From contig NZ_JAELXT010000015.1 in assembly GCF_016427565.1 (NCBI RefSeq), positions 1 through 64,000 of the forward strand: a stretch of 64,000 nt of DNA. The letters run 5' to 3'. The DNA comes from Microvirga splendida. GTDB taxonomy: Bacteria; Pseudomonadota; Alphaproteobacteria; Rhizobiales; Beijerinckiaceae. This document shows positions 16,054 through 24,262 of the stretch, in pieces. Every line of letters begins with the position of its first letter. The stretch's first letter is position 1. The notes below the pieces were generated by a model. That model was not told the origin of the DNA, searched no databases, and saw nothing but the letters and a program-made list of their open reading frames with translations. The translations under genes and the position numbers were made by a program.

Positions 16054-17013
16054 TCAGGTGGAAGGGGTTGGAGGCGGGGTCGGCCGCGAGCCGAAGCGGC
16101 GGCGCAGGCCGAAGGTGGAATCGGCGATGCCGAACAGGGCGAGGGCAACCATCAGGATGCCCTGGGTAATGAAGATGAGCACGTAGAGGGCGCTCAGGAG
16201 GAACCCCCGGCCCGACCGGCCCCGGGTGCGGTCGTGGATGGCGGCGAGGCCCTGCAGGGCGAAGGCCATCAGGAAGGCGCCCGACAGGGCCATGCCGAGA
16301 GCGCCGATGAAGCCGTCGACATTCGCCGCGATGAGCGCACCGACCAGGATCAGCCCGGCAGCGCGGGGCATCACCAGTTCCGGCACGGGAGCCCAGGGAC
16401 GCGGCAGGCGCTTGGACGCCTGCACGATCCGGGCGGCAGCCCACAGGTAGAGCGCCAGAATGGTCACGAAGCCCTGGGCCGACAGGAAGGGCGTCAGACG
16501 GGCGAAGAGCGCAACCAGCTGCTCCCGGGTCTCGGCATCCACAGCCCCTTCGCCGGTGGCGAACTGAGCGTTCACGAAGGCCTCGGCCACGTCACGGGTG
16601 TTCTGGGCGAAGGCGGCGTAGTCGCCGCCCGTCGAGATCAGCCCGGCGGCGATGATGGTCAGTGCTGCGGTCGCGGCCGCCCAGGCCAGCAGCCGCCCGA
16701 CCGGGTACCACTCCATGGTTCCGTCCGGCCCGGGGCGTCCGAGCAGGGCGAGATAGGACAGCCACCAGGCGGGCAGGGCGGTGATCAGCGCAAAGCCGAT
16801 GCCGCTCAGCGGGGACAGGATGAACGCGATGGCAAGGCCGCCCACGAGGGCCGCCACGAGGCCGGAGCGGTGGTCCCAGCCGAGGGATACGATCAGGACG
16901 GGAATGGGGGCGAGCAGATACAGCATGGCCGCCAGCGGGGTCGCTTTCACGATCACCGCGGTCAGGAGGGCCGATACGAGCCCTGCGCCTATGCCTGTTG
17001 CTACAAAATTCAT
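16054..17013 (-). CDS. DUF2232 family integral membrane protein
   Basis: A 319-residue polytopic membrane protein with about eight hydrophobic segments (for example [68 protein letters not shown]). It belongs to the DUF2232/YybS-like group, whose biochemical role is not established. In Rhizobiales it sits between rpsR and rplI, as here, 23 bases upstream of rplI, so it is part of the ribosomal protein operon. The C-terminus is a short basic, Pro/Thr-rich tail. I find no catalytic motif. Confidence 0.88.
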   Translation of the reverse strand: MNFVATGIGAGLVSALLTAVIVKATPLAAMLYLLAPIPVLIVSLGWDHRSGLVAALVGGLAIAFILSPLSGIGFALITALPAWWLSYLALLGRPGPDGTMEWYPVGRLLAWAAATAALTIIAAGLISTGGDYAAFAQNTRDVAEAFVNAQFATGEGAVDAETREQLVALFARLTPFLSAQGFVTILALYLWAAARIVQASKRLPRPWAPVPELVMPRAAGLILVGALIAANVDGFIGALGMALSGAFLMAFALQGLAAIHDRTRGRSGRGFLLSALYVLIFITQGILMVALALFGIADSTFGLRRRFGSRPTPPPTPST

Positions 17014-17138
17014 CGTCTCGCTGTCCCGCTGCTCAAGGCAGGGTTAGAGGCATCCGCCTCAACTGACCCGGCGGATTCTCACCGCTGGGCGATCTGGTAG
17101 GAGAATGGCTGCCCGACGGATCGGGCAGCCAAAGAGTT

Positions 17139-17399
17139 TTAGCGGATCACGTAGGGCAGCAGGCCCAGGAAGCGGGCGCGCTTGATCGCCTGGGCGAGCT
17201 CACGCTGCTTCTTGGCCGACACGGCCGTGATGCGGGACGGAACGATCTTGCCGCGCTCGGAAATGTAGCGGGACAGGAGCTTCGTGTCCTTGTAGTCGAT
17301 CTTCGGCGCGTTCGGGCCCGAGAACGGGCAGGTCTTGCGACGGCGGAAGAAGGGACGACGGCCGCCGCCAGCGGCGCCACCGGTTGCACCAAATGCCAT
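17139..17399 (-). CDS. rpsR: 30S ribosomal protein S18
   Basis: Small-subunit protein S18, 86 residues, partner of S6 on 16S rRNA. The signature region [22 protein letters not shown] and the basic C-terminal helix ([18 protein letters not shown]) are present. The N-terminus is Gly/Ala-rich ([13 protein letters not shown]), typical of this order. It follows rpsF by two bases on the same strand. Confidence 0.98.
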   Translation of the reverse strand: MAFGATGGAAGGGRRPFFRRRKTCPFSGPNAPKIDYKDTKLLSRYISERGKIVPSRITAVSAKKQRELAQAIKRARFLGLLPYVIR

Positions 17400-17401
17400 G
17401 A

Positions 17402-17806
17402 TTAAGCCTCCTCGCCTTCGCCGGCGGCCTCGAAGCCACCGCCGTCGCGCTCACGGCGCTCGCGGTCCTTGCGCTCATCGCGGTCGCGCTTCTGCATCAT
17501 CACGGACGGCTCGGTCTCGAGCTCTTCGACCTTGATGGTCATGAAGCGAAGGATGTCTTCGTTGATGCGCATCTGACGCTCCATCTCGGCCACGGCCGGG
17601 GCCGGAGCGTTGAGGTTGAACATCGTGAAATGCGCCTTGCGGTTCTTCTTGATCCGGTAGGCGAGGGACTTCACGCCCCACATCTCGGTCTTGTCGACGC
17701 TGCCGCCATTCTGCTCGATGACGCCCTTGTACTGGTCGACCATAGCCTCGACCTGCTGCGGGGTGACATCCTGGCGAGCCATGAAGATATGCTCATAGAG
17801 AGGCAT
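17402..17806 (-). CDS. rpsF: 30S ribosomal protein S6
   Basis: Small-subunit protein S6, 134 residues. It begins [20 protein letters not shown]. The S18/RNA-facing strand is [19 protein letters not shown]. The tail after residue 105 is charged ([18 protein letters not shown]) as in other alphaproteobacteria. First gene of the operon; the promoter must lie in 17807-18126. Confidence 0.98.
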   Translation of the reverse strand: MPLYEHIFMARQDVTPQQVEAMVDQYKGVIEQNGGSVDKTEMWGVKSLAYRIKKNRKAHFTMFNLNAPAPAVAEMERQMRINEDILRFMTIKVEELETEPSVMMQKRDRDERKDRERRERDGGGFEAAGEGEEA

Positions 17807-18074
17807 AATGGGCCTTTCTCAGGGTTTGAGGACAAGCCTTGCACTGTTTTGAGGAGTGTCTCGGCCGTTTCGCGCATCCGATCGGCGCCAAGCCCTTCGA
17901 GCCTGCAAGGCCCGAGCGATTGTCGAAGGCGGAGACACGGGACGACGGGTTCGTGAAAACCCTGCATGGCCAAGCCATGCCGTCCGTTCAGCCCCCGGCC
18001 GGAGCGAACGCGAAGCGGGGGCTATAGGCGATTTGGGCCGGGAAGGCAAGAGCGAGGGAGCTTGCCGTTTCCCA

Positions 18075-18114
18075 CGTCATCACCGGCCTCGTGCCGGTGA
18101 TTTCGTTTTGGAGA
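18075..18114. repeat. Palindromic repeat, family E copy 1
   Basis: CGTCATCACCGGCCTCGTGCC then GGTGATTTCGTTTTGGAGAG. The arms TCACCGGC and GCCGGTGA form a tight hairpin. A near-identical copy lies at 39985-40025. Confidence 0.8.
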
Positions 18115-18126
18115 GTGTGCCGCGCG

Positions 18127-18266
18127 CTGTCATTCCGGGGCGAGCGTAGCGAGAGCCCGGAATCCATAACCACGACGTTTCACGAAAAACGGTCAGAGTC
18201 ACACCTCTTTCTGAGTCGTCAGCGTTTATGGATTCCGGGCTCGGCCATAGGCCGCCCCGGAATGAC
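18127..18266. repeat. Large palindrome related to family C
   Basis: A 140-base element with perfect 12-bp terminal arms GTCATTCCGGGG and CCCCGGAATGAC. A second, inner pair is CCCGGAATCCATAA and TTATGGATTCCGGG. The centre, about 56 bases, is less structured. The outer GTCATTCC and inner GGAATCCATA words are shared with the family C elements at 8452 and 32438. Confidence 0.8.
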
Positions 18267-18351
18267 GCCTGGCGACGATTTGCCGTTGATAGTACGGCCG
18301 GGCCCGAACGGAACCCTGGTCAGCGGCTCAGACTAGGCTACAAACATCCTT

Positions 18352-19110
18352 ATGAACACTCTTCCCCTACGCCTCGGCGTCAACATCGACCACGTCGCCA
18401 CCGTCCGGAACGCCCGCGGCGGCACCCATCCCGACCCGATCCGGGCCGCCCACCTGGCCGTTCTCGCCGGGGCCGACGGGATCACGGCCCATCTGCGGGA
18501 GGATCGCCGCCATATCCGCGATCAGGACATGGAGCGGCTCAAGCGCCAGCTCTTCGTGCCGCTCAATTTTGAGATGGCCGCGACCTCGGAGATGATCGGC
18601 CTTGCCGCACAGCTGCGCCCCCATGCCGCCTGCCTCGTGCCGGAAAAGCGCGAGGAGCGCACCACGGAAGGGGGGCTCGACATCATCGGCGCCCATGCCA
18701 GTCTCCGTCCGGCGATCCAGGAGCTGAAGGGCGAGGGCATCCGCGTGTCCCTGTTCGTCGAGCCGGAGGTGGAGGTCATGGACGCCGCCTGCGACCTGGG
18801 AGCTCCCGTGGTGGAGCTTCATACGGGCACCTATTGCGAGGCCGTGCTCGAGGGCGACGAGGCGAGAATCGCCCATGAGCTGGCGCGCCTGCGCCGGGCC
18901 GCCGAGCACGGAGCCGGCATCGGCCTCGAGATCCACGCCGGCCATGGGCTCGACCTCAACTCGGTCCGGGCCGTGGCGGCCATTCCGCAGATCGTGGAGC
19001 TGAATATCGGCCACTTCCTCATCGGCGAGGCCATTTTCCTCGGCCTCGACGAGGCCGTGCGGGCCATGCGCGCCGCCATGGACGAGGGCCGGGCGCAGGT
19101 GCCGGCATGA
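18352..19110 (+). CDS. pdxJ: Pyridoxine 5'-phosphate synthase
   Basis: PdxJ condenses 1-deoxyxylulose 5-phosphate with 3-amino-2-oxopropyl phosphate to give pyridoxine 5'-phosphate, the last ring-forming step of the DXP-dependent vitamin B6 route. 252 residues, TIM barrel. Signatures are [17 protein letters not shown] at the N-terminus, [55 protein letters not shown] and [12 protein letters not shown]. It is the first gene of the pdxJ-acpS-lepB-rnc-era block and overlaps acpS by four bases (ATGA). Confidence 0.98.
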   Translation: MNTLPLRLGVNIDHVATVRNARGGTHPDPIRAAHLAVLAGADGITAHLREDRRHIRDQDMERLKRQLFVPLNFEMAATSEMIGLAAQLRPHAACLVPEKREERTTEGGLDIIGAHASLRPAIQELKGEGIRVSLFVEPEVEVMDAACDLGAPVVELHTGTYCEAVLEGDEARIAHELARLRRAAEHGAGIGLEIHAGHGLDLNSVRAVAAIPQIVELNIGHFLIGEAIFLGLDEAVRAMRAAMDEGRAQVPA

Positions 19111-19505
19111 TCCTCGGCATCGGATCCGACCTCTGCGACATCCGACGGATCGAGAAATCCATCGAGCGCTTCGGTGACCGCTTCACCCATCGCATCTACA
19201 CGGAGGGCGAGCGGGCCAGGAGCGACCGCCGGGCCGCCCGGGCTCCTTCTTATGCCCGCCGCTTCGCCGCCAAGGAGGCCTGCGCCAAGGCCTTAGGCAC
19301 GGGCCTGAGCCACGGCGTCTTCTGGCGCGACATGGAGGTGGTCAACCTCCCCGGCGGGCGCCCGACCATGCGCCTGACGGGCGGCGCCCTGGAGCGCCTG
19401 CAGGCCATGACGCCGGCAGGGCACAAGGCCGTCGTCCATGTGTCCCTGACGGACGACCCGCCCATGGCTCAAGCCTTCGTGATCATCGAGGCGCTGCCGG
19501 CCTGA
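19107..19505 (+). CDS. acpS: Holo-[acyl-carrier-protein] synthase
   Basis: AcpS transfers 4'-phosphopantetheine from CoA to acyl carrier protein. 132 residues. The magnesium-binding aspartate is D8 in [16 protein letters not shown] and the second metal ligand lies in the helix [27 protein letters not shown] and [16 protein letters not shown] are also typical. Start and pdxJ stop overlap as ATGA, so translation is coupled. About 200 bases with a hairpin separate it from lepB. Confidence 0.97.
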   Translation: MILGIGSDLCDIRRIEKSIERFGDRFTHRIYTEGERARSDRRAARAPSYARRFAAKEACAKALGTGLSHGVFWRDMEVVNLPGGRPTMRLTGGALERLQAMTPAGHKAVVHVSLTDDPPMAQAFVIIEALPA

Positions 19506-19601
19506 AACAGGGGCTGCGTTGCGGCAGGCCGCGGCTTAGGTTAGAGCATGGCGCGGCAAAGCGGCCTTCCCGGTCGCATTCAGTTGCCGCAACGACGATA
19601 T

Positions 19602-19643
19602 CGAGAGAGGCTTGCACCCGGGGCTGAGTGCAAACCCCTCTCG
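19602..19643 (+). other. Hairpin in the lepB leader
   Basis: CGAGAGAGG and CCTCTCG form an outer stem with TTGCAC / GTGCAA inside, in the acpS-lepB gap about 60 bases before the lepB start. No long T run follows, so it may be an RNA leader structure or a processing site rather than a terminator. Confidence 0.5.
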
Positions 19644-19704
19644 ACTGTCACAGCACAGGAGGGCGGCAGAAGCTGCCCTGTCCGAAGAGCATAGGTCGAG
19701 CGAC

Positions 19705-20481
19705 GTGAGCGAAAAAACCGGCAAATACGTAGGTAGCACCGTGAAGAACGAAGAAGGCGGCCTCTGGGAAACGATCAAGGTCATCATCCAGGCCCTTCTG
19801 ATCGCGGTTGTCGTCCGCACGGTGCTGTTCCAGCCCTTCAACATCCCCTCGGGCTCCCTTATCCCGACCCTGCTGATCGGCGACTACCTGTTCGTGTCGA
19901 AGTATTCCTACGGCTATTCCAAGCACTCCATCCCCTTCAGCCCGGGCATCTTCTCCGGCCGGATCTTCGGCTCGGAGCCCAAGCGCGGCGAGATCGCTGT
20001 GTTCAAGCTGCCGAAGGACAACTCGACCGACTACATCAAACGCGTGGTCGGTCTGCCGGGAGACAAGATCCAGGTGGTCAGCGGCGTGCTGCACATCAAC
20101 GGCCAGCCGGTCCAGCGCGAGCGCATCGAGGACTACAAGACGACCGACCTTTACGGCCGCACCGTCAGCGTTCCCCAGTTCCGCGAGACGCTGCCCGGCG
20201 GCGTCACCTACAACGTCATCGAGCGCGACGGCGACCGCGGCTACTGGGACAACACCAATGTCTACACGGTGCAGCCCGGCCACTTCTTCATGATGGGCGA
20301 CAACCGCGACAACTCCACCGATTCCCGCGACGACGCGAGCGTCGGGCAGGTGCCGTTCGAGAATCTCGTGGGCCGCGCCGAGATCATCTTCTTCTCGATC
20401 GACGAGACCGCGTCCCTGTGGCGTCCGTGGGAATGGCCGCAGAAGATCCGCTGGAACCGTCTCTTCGAGGGGATCCGCTGA
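19705..20481 (+). CDS. lepB: Signal peptidase I
   Basis: Inner-membrane serine protease that cleaves Sec and Tat signal peptides. 258 residues from the GTG at 19705. One membrane anchor at about residues 23-42 (TIKVIIQALLIAVVVRTVLF) is followed by the catalytic serine box FNIPSGSLIPTLLIGD, the catalytic lysine box DYIKRVVGLPGDKI, and box E FMMGDNRDNSTDSR. The start is uncertain. GTG 19705 has AGGT nine bases upstream, while GTG 19741 is also possible. An ATG at 19612 lies inside the leader hairpin and is unlikely. rnc follows within four bases. Confidence 0.96.
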   Translation: MSEKTGKYVGSTVKNEEGGLWETIKVIIQALLIAVVVRTVLFQPFNIPSGSLIPTLLIGDYLFVSKYSYGYSKHSIPFSPGIFSGRIFGSEPKRGEIAVFKLPKDNSTDYIKRVVGLPGDKIQVVSGVLHINGQPVQRERIEDYKTTDLYGRTVSVPQFRETLPGGVTYNVIERDGDRGYWDNTNVYTVQPGHFFMMGDNRDNSTDSRDDASVGQVPFENLVGRAEIIFFSIDETASLWRPWEWPQKIRWNRLFEGIR

Positions 20482-20484
20482 CCC

Positions 20485-21195
20485 GTGGCACGCCGCAAGC
20501 CGAACCTCGACGAGCTTCTGGACAAGCTCGGCTACCGTTTTGAAAACCCTGCACTCCTGGACGAAGCGCTGACCCATGTCAGCGCCCCCAAGGCGGATGG
20601 GCAAAGCTATCAGCGCCTGGAATTCCTGGGCGACCGGGTGCTCGGCCTCGCCATCGCCGACCTGCTCTATCGCACCTTCCCTGGCGCCCCCGAGGGCGAG
20701 CTCTCCCGGCGCCTGGCGGAGCTGGTGCGCCGTGAAAGCTGCGCCGAGATCGCCATCGCGTGGGATGTGGGTCCTCATCTCAAGCTCGGCGCCGGCGAGG
20801 CGCATTCGGGCGAGCGGCGCAACCAGACCATCCTGGCGGATGTGGCCGAGGCGATCATCGGCGCCGTGTTCCTGGATCGCGGCTACGAGGCCGCCCGCAA
20901 CTTGGTCGAGGGCGCGTTCAAGCCCCTGCTGGAGGCGCCCCGCAGACCGCTGCGCGATCCCAAGAGCGCCTTGCAGGAATGGGCGCAAGGGCGCGGCCTG
21001 CCGCCTCCGACCTACGCCATCGTCGAGCAGACCGGCCCCGACCACGCGCCCAAGTTCCGGGTCGTGGTGAGGGTCAAGGGAACCGAGAACGAGTTCGGCC
21101 TCGGCACATCGAAGCGCATCGCGGAACAGGCGGCGGCGCGAAGCCTTCTCTTGAGAGAGGGCGTCTGGACGGAGGAAGAGCATGGAACAGCCTGA
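20485..21195 (+). CDS. rnc: Ribonuclease III
   Basis: Double-strand-specific endoribonuclease for rRNA and mRNA processing. 236 residues, GTG start three bases after the lepB stop. The signature QRLEFLGDRVLGLAI and the second metal-binding helix ADVAEAIIGAVFLDRG define the nuclease domain. The C-terminal double-stranded RNA-binding domain covers about residues 155-225 (DPKSALQEWAQGRG ... SKRIAEQAAARSLL). It overlaps era by 14 bases, the usual lepB-rnc-era arrangement. Confidence 0.97.
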   Translation: MARRKPNLDELLDKLGYRFENPALLDEALTHVSAPKADGQSYQRLEFLGDRVLGLAIADLLYRTFPGAPEGELSRRLAELVRRESCAEIAIAWDVGPHLKLGAGEAHSGERRNQTILADVAEAIIGAVFLDRGYEAARNLVEGAFKPLLEAPRRPLRDPKSALQEWAQGRGLPPPTYAIVEQTGPDHAPKFRVVVRVKGTENEFGLGTSKRIAEQAAARSLLLREGVWTEEEHGTA

Positions 21196-22099
21196 ACAGA
21201 CCACCACGAAGGCCGGTTTCGTCGCTCTCATCGGCGCCCCGAACGCAGGCAAGTCGACGCTGCTGAACTCGCTCGTCGGCTCCAAGGTCTCCATCGTGTC
21301 GCGCAAGGTGCAGACCACCCGTGCGCTGGTGCGCGGCATTGCCATCGAGGGCGAGGCGCAGCTCATCTTCGTCGACACGCCGGGCATCTTCAAGCCGAAG
21401 CGCCGCCTCGACCGGGCCATGGTCACCTCGGCCTGGGGCGGAGCGGGCGACGCGGACGTGATCGCCCTGCTGCTCGACGTGCGCAAGGGCATCGACGAGG
21501 AGGCCGAGGCGATCCTCGCCAAGCTGCCGGAGCTGAAGCGTCCGAAGGTCCTGATCCTCAACAAGATCGATCTGATCGAGCGCTCCAGGCTTCTGGAGAT
21601 GGCCTCCAAGCTCAACGAGCAGGTCCCGTTCGCCCACACGTTCATGATCTCGGCGCTCAAGGGCGACGGCATCGAGACCATGAAGCGCCAGCTCGCGCAG
21701 ATGATGCCGGAAGGACCCTGGCTCTATCCGGAAGACCAGATTTCTGACGCTCCCCTGCGCATGCTGGCCGCCGAGATCACCCGCGAGAAGATCTACGAGC
21801 GCCTGCACGAGGAGCTGCCCTACCAGTCCACGGTCGAGACCGATCAGTGGCAGGTGCGGCCCGACGGTTCGGTGCGCATCGAGCAGACCGTGTTCGTGGA
21901 GCGCGACAGCCAGCGCAAGATCGTGCTCGGCAAAGGCGGGCAGACCATCAAGGCCATCGGCCAGTCGGCCCGCAAGGAGATCGCCGAGATCGCCGAGTCG
22001 CCCGTTCACCTCTTCATCTTCGTGAAGGTGCGCGAGAACTGGAGCGACGATCCCGAGCGCTACCGCGAGATGGGCCTGGAATTCCCGCGCGGAGACTAG
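21182..22099 (+). CDS. era: GTPase Era
   Basis: Essential GTPase that binds the 3' end of 16S rRNA during 30S maturation. 305 residues. GTPase motifs are G1 GAPNAGKST (residues 19-27), G3 VDTPGIF, G4 NKIDL and G5 MISALKGDG. The C-terminal KH domain carries VLGKGGQTIKAIGQSARKEI. Standard length. It overlaps the end of rnc. The transcript then runs into a pair of palindromic repeats facing a convergent receptor gene. recO, its usual next neighbour, lies 6.1 kb away. Confidence 0.98.
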   Translation: MEQPEQTTTKAGFVALIGAPNAGKSTLLNSLVGSKVSIVSRKVQTTRALVRGIAIEGEAQLIFVDTPGIFKPKRRLDRAMVTSAWGGAGDADVIALLLDVRKGIDEEAEAILAKLPELKRPKVLILNKIDLIERSRLLEMASKLNEQVPFAHTFMISALKGDGIETMKRQLAQMMPEGPWLYPEDQISDAPLRMLAAEITREKIYERLHEELPYQSTVETDQWQVRPDGSVRIEQTVFVERDSQRKIVLGKGGQTIKAIGQSARKEIAEIAESPVHLFIFVKVRENWSDDPERYREMGLEFPRGD

Positions 22100-22141
22100 C
22101 GCATCGTGCGGACCCCTGGGTCCGGTCCACACGATGCGCCA
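22099..22141. repeat. Palindromic repeat, family B copy 2
   Basis: GCGCATCGTGCGGACC and GGTCCACACGATGCGC form a long imperfect stem directly after the era stop. It resembles the copy at 3155-3198 and, like it, is followed by a family A repeat. Confidence 0.78.
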
Positions 22142-22150
22142 ACATAAAGC

Positions 22151-22204
22151 GTAAGCATCGGATGATCCCAAAAGTGCAAATCCACTTTTGGGTCCGATGC
22201 TTTA
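22151..22204. repeat. Palindromic repeat, family A copy 3, ending on a stop codon
   Basis: GTAAGCATCGGATGATCCC then AAAAGTG / CACTTTTGGGTCCGATGCTTTA. The cleanest palindrome of the family. Its last TTA (22202-22204) is the complement of the stop of the MCP-PilZ gene. Confidence 0.9.
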
Positions 22205-23950
22205 AGCCCGGTACGCCGTTCGCAAGCCGCCCCAGTGGCGGCCGAGAACCCGGATGGGGGCGTCCACCTCCTGCATCATCACGATCTTGCCGCCGCCCAT
22301 ATCGCGGGCATAGGCCTGCACGATAAAGGGCCGGGTGGAGCGTGCCGCCGTGATGCCGGCGCGGTCGTCGAAGATCCGCTTGTTGCGCGCGTTCGCGGCG
22401 TTCCACACCGGATCGCCAGCCCGCTGGGCTTGGGAATAGATCCTGTTGTGGACCGGGATGTAGCCGTTGCGGTCGATGGCGAGGCAGAAGGCCATGGCGG
22501 AATCCGTGGCCAGGACCTTCTCGAGGATCGGCGGCAGCAGCGTCTCGAAGACCGGAAGATAGGCCGTGCCGTACTGGACCGGATCCGTTCCGGGAATCAG
22601 CCGGTAGTCGGTGTCGAACACGGCATCCCGCGAGACTTGGCCACCGGCGACGGCCTGCTCGATCAGCATCTCCACTTGGCGGGCGGTTTCCTTGGCGAGG
22701 AGGATGCGCGGCCGGTAGCTCGTCTCCACCTGCGCCACGAAATCGTCGATGCGGGCGCGCGCCTCGTCGTTGAGCCTGTCGAAGCAGCAATGGATGCCCA
22801 TGGGGCTGAGAGCGACGACCCGGGCGCTGACGCGGCCCAGATGCTGGATGTCGATCTCGACAGGCGCGCCGGGCCTTGCATCGAAGCCGGGAGCGGCGGC
22901 CATGAGCAGCCCGCCGGAGCTGACGTCGATCAGCCGTGAGGAAGCGCTCCGCTGGGCGATCCACAGCGTCGCCGGGCGCTCGACGGGGAACCGGTCCGCC
23001 CGGCGCCTGTCGCCGATCTCGCTCTGGCGGATGACGGTGACGAAACGCTGCCCGAGGGCTTTTGCCAACCCGTCGGCCTTCCGGGTGGCCTGATCGGCCT
23101 CATGGGCGCGGCCGCTCGCGTTGAGCGAGATGGAATCCACGTCGCCCGCGCGGTCGCTCACCCGGGCGACGCTGGAGGAGGTCTCCCCGGCGAGGCGGGA
23201 GGCCTCGCTGATCGCGGCGTTCTGCTCGCCGACGGCGCCGCGCACCGTGTCGAAGACGGGGCGGACGCCTTGCACCGCCTCCACCACCTCCGTCACGGCG
23301 CCCGTCGAGGCCTGGGCGGTATCGCGCAGGCGGTCGATGCGCTGGCGGATATCGTCGGCGGCCTTGCCGGTCTGGGTGGACAGGGCCTTCACCTCGTTGG
23401 CCACCACCGCGAAGCCCTTTCCGGCCTCGCCGGCCCGGGCCGCCTCGATGGTGGCGTTCAGCGCCAGCAGGTTGGTCTGGCGCGCCACCGCCGAGATCGT
23501 GTCCACGATGCCGACGATTTCCGTCGTCGCGGCGGACAGTTGCAGGATCAGGTCGCTGGCTTTCCGGGCGGCTTCGATCGCGTTGTCGATGCGCGTGCTC
23601 GCATGCTCCATCGAGCGGCCGATCTCGGCCGACGTGACGGCGAGTTCTTCGGTCGAGGAGGCAAGGGAAAGGCTCTCGGCCGATGCGGTCTTGCCCGAGG
23701 AGGCAAGCTCTCCGGCATAGCCGCGGATCTCGGCAAGATCCTTCTCCACCGCCGCCACGTCCGATGCTGCGACTGCAATCGCCCGCGTGACGCCCTCGAT
23801 GGCTTTCAGCACATCGGCTTCCAGCGAGTCCACCACCTCGGTGTCGAGGCGGCTCTCGCGTGCGGCGGGGAGCGTTTCTTCCTCCGATGCGACCTGAACC
23901 GCGTCATCCAGGGCATCTGATTGTGGAGCGCGCCGCAGAATACCAAACAT
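22202..23950 (-). CDS. Cytoplasmic methyl-accepting receptor with PilZ and C-terminal sensor domains
   Basis: A 582-residue protein without membrane segments or a HAMP domain. Residues about 40-300 form an MCP signalling coiled coil with the hairpin tip [39 protein letters not shown] (in parts), which normally contacts CheA/CheW. Residues about 312-395 are a PilZ domain with the c-di-GMP motifs RRRADR and DVSSGG. The last 180 residues ([60 protein letters not shown]) match a C-terminal sensor block I know from soluble alphaproteobacterial receptors; its ligand is unknown. No che genes are nearby. It is divergent from the cyclase gene, and a family A repeat touches its stop codon. Confidence 0.92.
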   Translation of the reverse strand: MFGILRRAPQSDALDDAVQVASEEETLPAARESRLDTEVVDSLEADVLKAIEGVTRAIAVAASDVAAVEKDLAEIRGYAGELASSGKTASAESLSLASSTEELAVTSAEIGRSMEHASTRIDNAIEAARKASDLILQLSAATTEIVGIVDTISAVARQTNLLALNATIEAARAGEAGKGFAVVANEVKALSTQTGKAADDIRQRIDRLRDTAQASTGAVTEVVEAVQGVRPVFDTVRGAVGEQNAAISEASRLAGETSSSVARVSDRAGDVDSISLNASGRAHEADQATRKADGLAKALGQRFVTVIRQSEIGDRRRADRFPVERPATLWIAQRSASSRLIDVSSGGLLMAAAPGFDARPGAPVEIDIQHLGRVSARVVALSPMGIHCCFDRLNDEARARIDDFVAQVETSYRPRILLAKETARQVEMLIEQAVAGGQVSRDAVFDTDYRLIPGTDPVQYGTAYLPVFETLLPPILEKVLATDSAMAFCLAIDRNGYIPVHNRIYSQAQRAGDPVWNAANARNKRIFDDRAGITAARSTRPFIVQAYARDMGGGKIVMMQEVDAPIRVLGRHWGGLRTAYRA

Positions 23951-24262
23951 CGCCGGCTTCCATTCTTTTCATGCTTAACCCAGCGTCACCTGAAAACGTT
24001 AAGGAAGGGACAATGCCGAACGATATTTCTCCCCGGATCGTCGTCGCGCGCCCGTTCGCTCATGCGGAGCCGGCGCCTGGCCCGAAAACAGCCCGCCGAT
24101 GCAGAAATTCCGTTGAATTGCAGGGATTCGCAGTCTTTTCCGACGCAACCAGATGAGCCGCAGGGCTTTATCATGGAAGGTGATGGAAAGCCGTCTCCTC
24201 TCCGGACACAGCCTTCCTGGCGTTGCGTTCAAGCCGTTTCGCGTCGACGTCCCGGAGTGGCC
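23951..24262. promoter_or_regulatory. Divergent region between receptor and cyclase genes
   Basis: 312 bases that must carry outward promoters for both genes. AT-rich stretches lie near 23957-24005 (CATTCTTTTCATGCTTAACC). I cannot assign -35/-10 boxes with confidence. It also contains a 47-codon reading frame with a strong ribosome site, listed separately. Confidence 0.5.
24013..24156 (+). CDS. Candidate 47-residue small protein
   Basis: A short reading frame starting MPNDISPRIVVARPF and ending FAVFSDATR. The ATG is three bases after AAGGAAGGG, a strong but closely spaced ribosome site. It is basic, has one cysteine and no membrane segment. It could be a real small protein, a leader peptide upstream of the cyclase gene, or chance. 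No family recognised. Confidence 0.3.
   Translation: MPNDISPRIVVARPFAHAEPAPGPKTARRCRNSVELQGFAVFSDATR

Larger units (their letters stand above)
17807..18351. other. Divergent intergenic region between rpsF and pdxJ, with repeats
   Basis: 545 bases without a convincing gene. The rpsF side (17807-18060) should hold the ribosomal protein operon promoter, but I cannot place -35/-10 boxes with confidence. The pdxJ side carries a family E repeat (18075-18114) and a large family C-like palindrome (18127-18266). The last 85 bases before the pdxJ ATG are GC-rich and must contain its promoter or leader. Confidence 0.6.

Noticed and set aside
19648..21681. A 677-codon minus-strand frame opposite lepB, rnc and era
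   Set aside because: Covers three well-supported plus-strand genes; composition is that of an antisense artefact.
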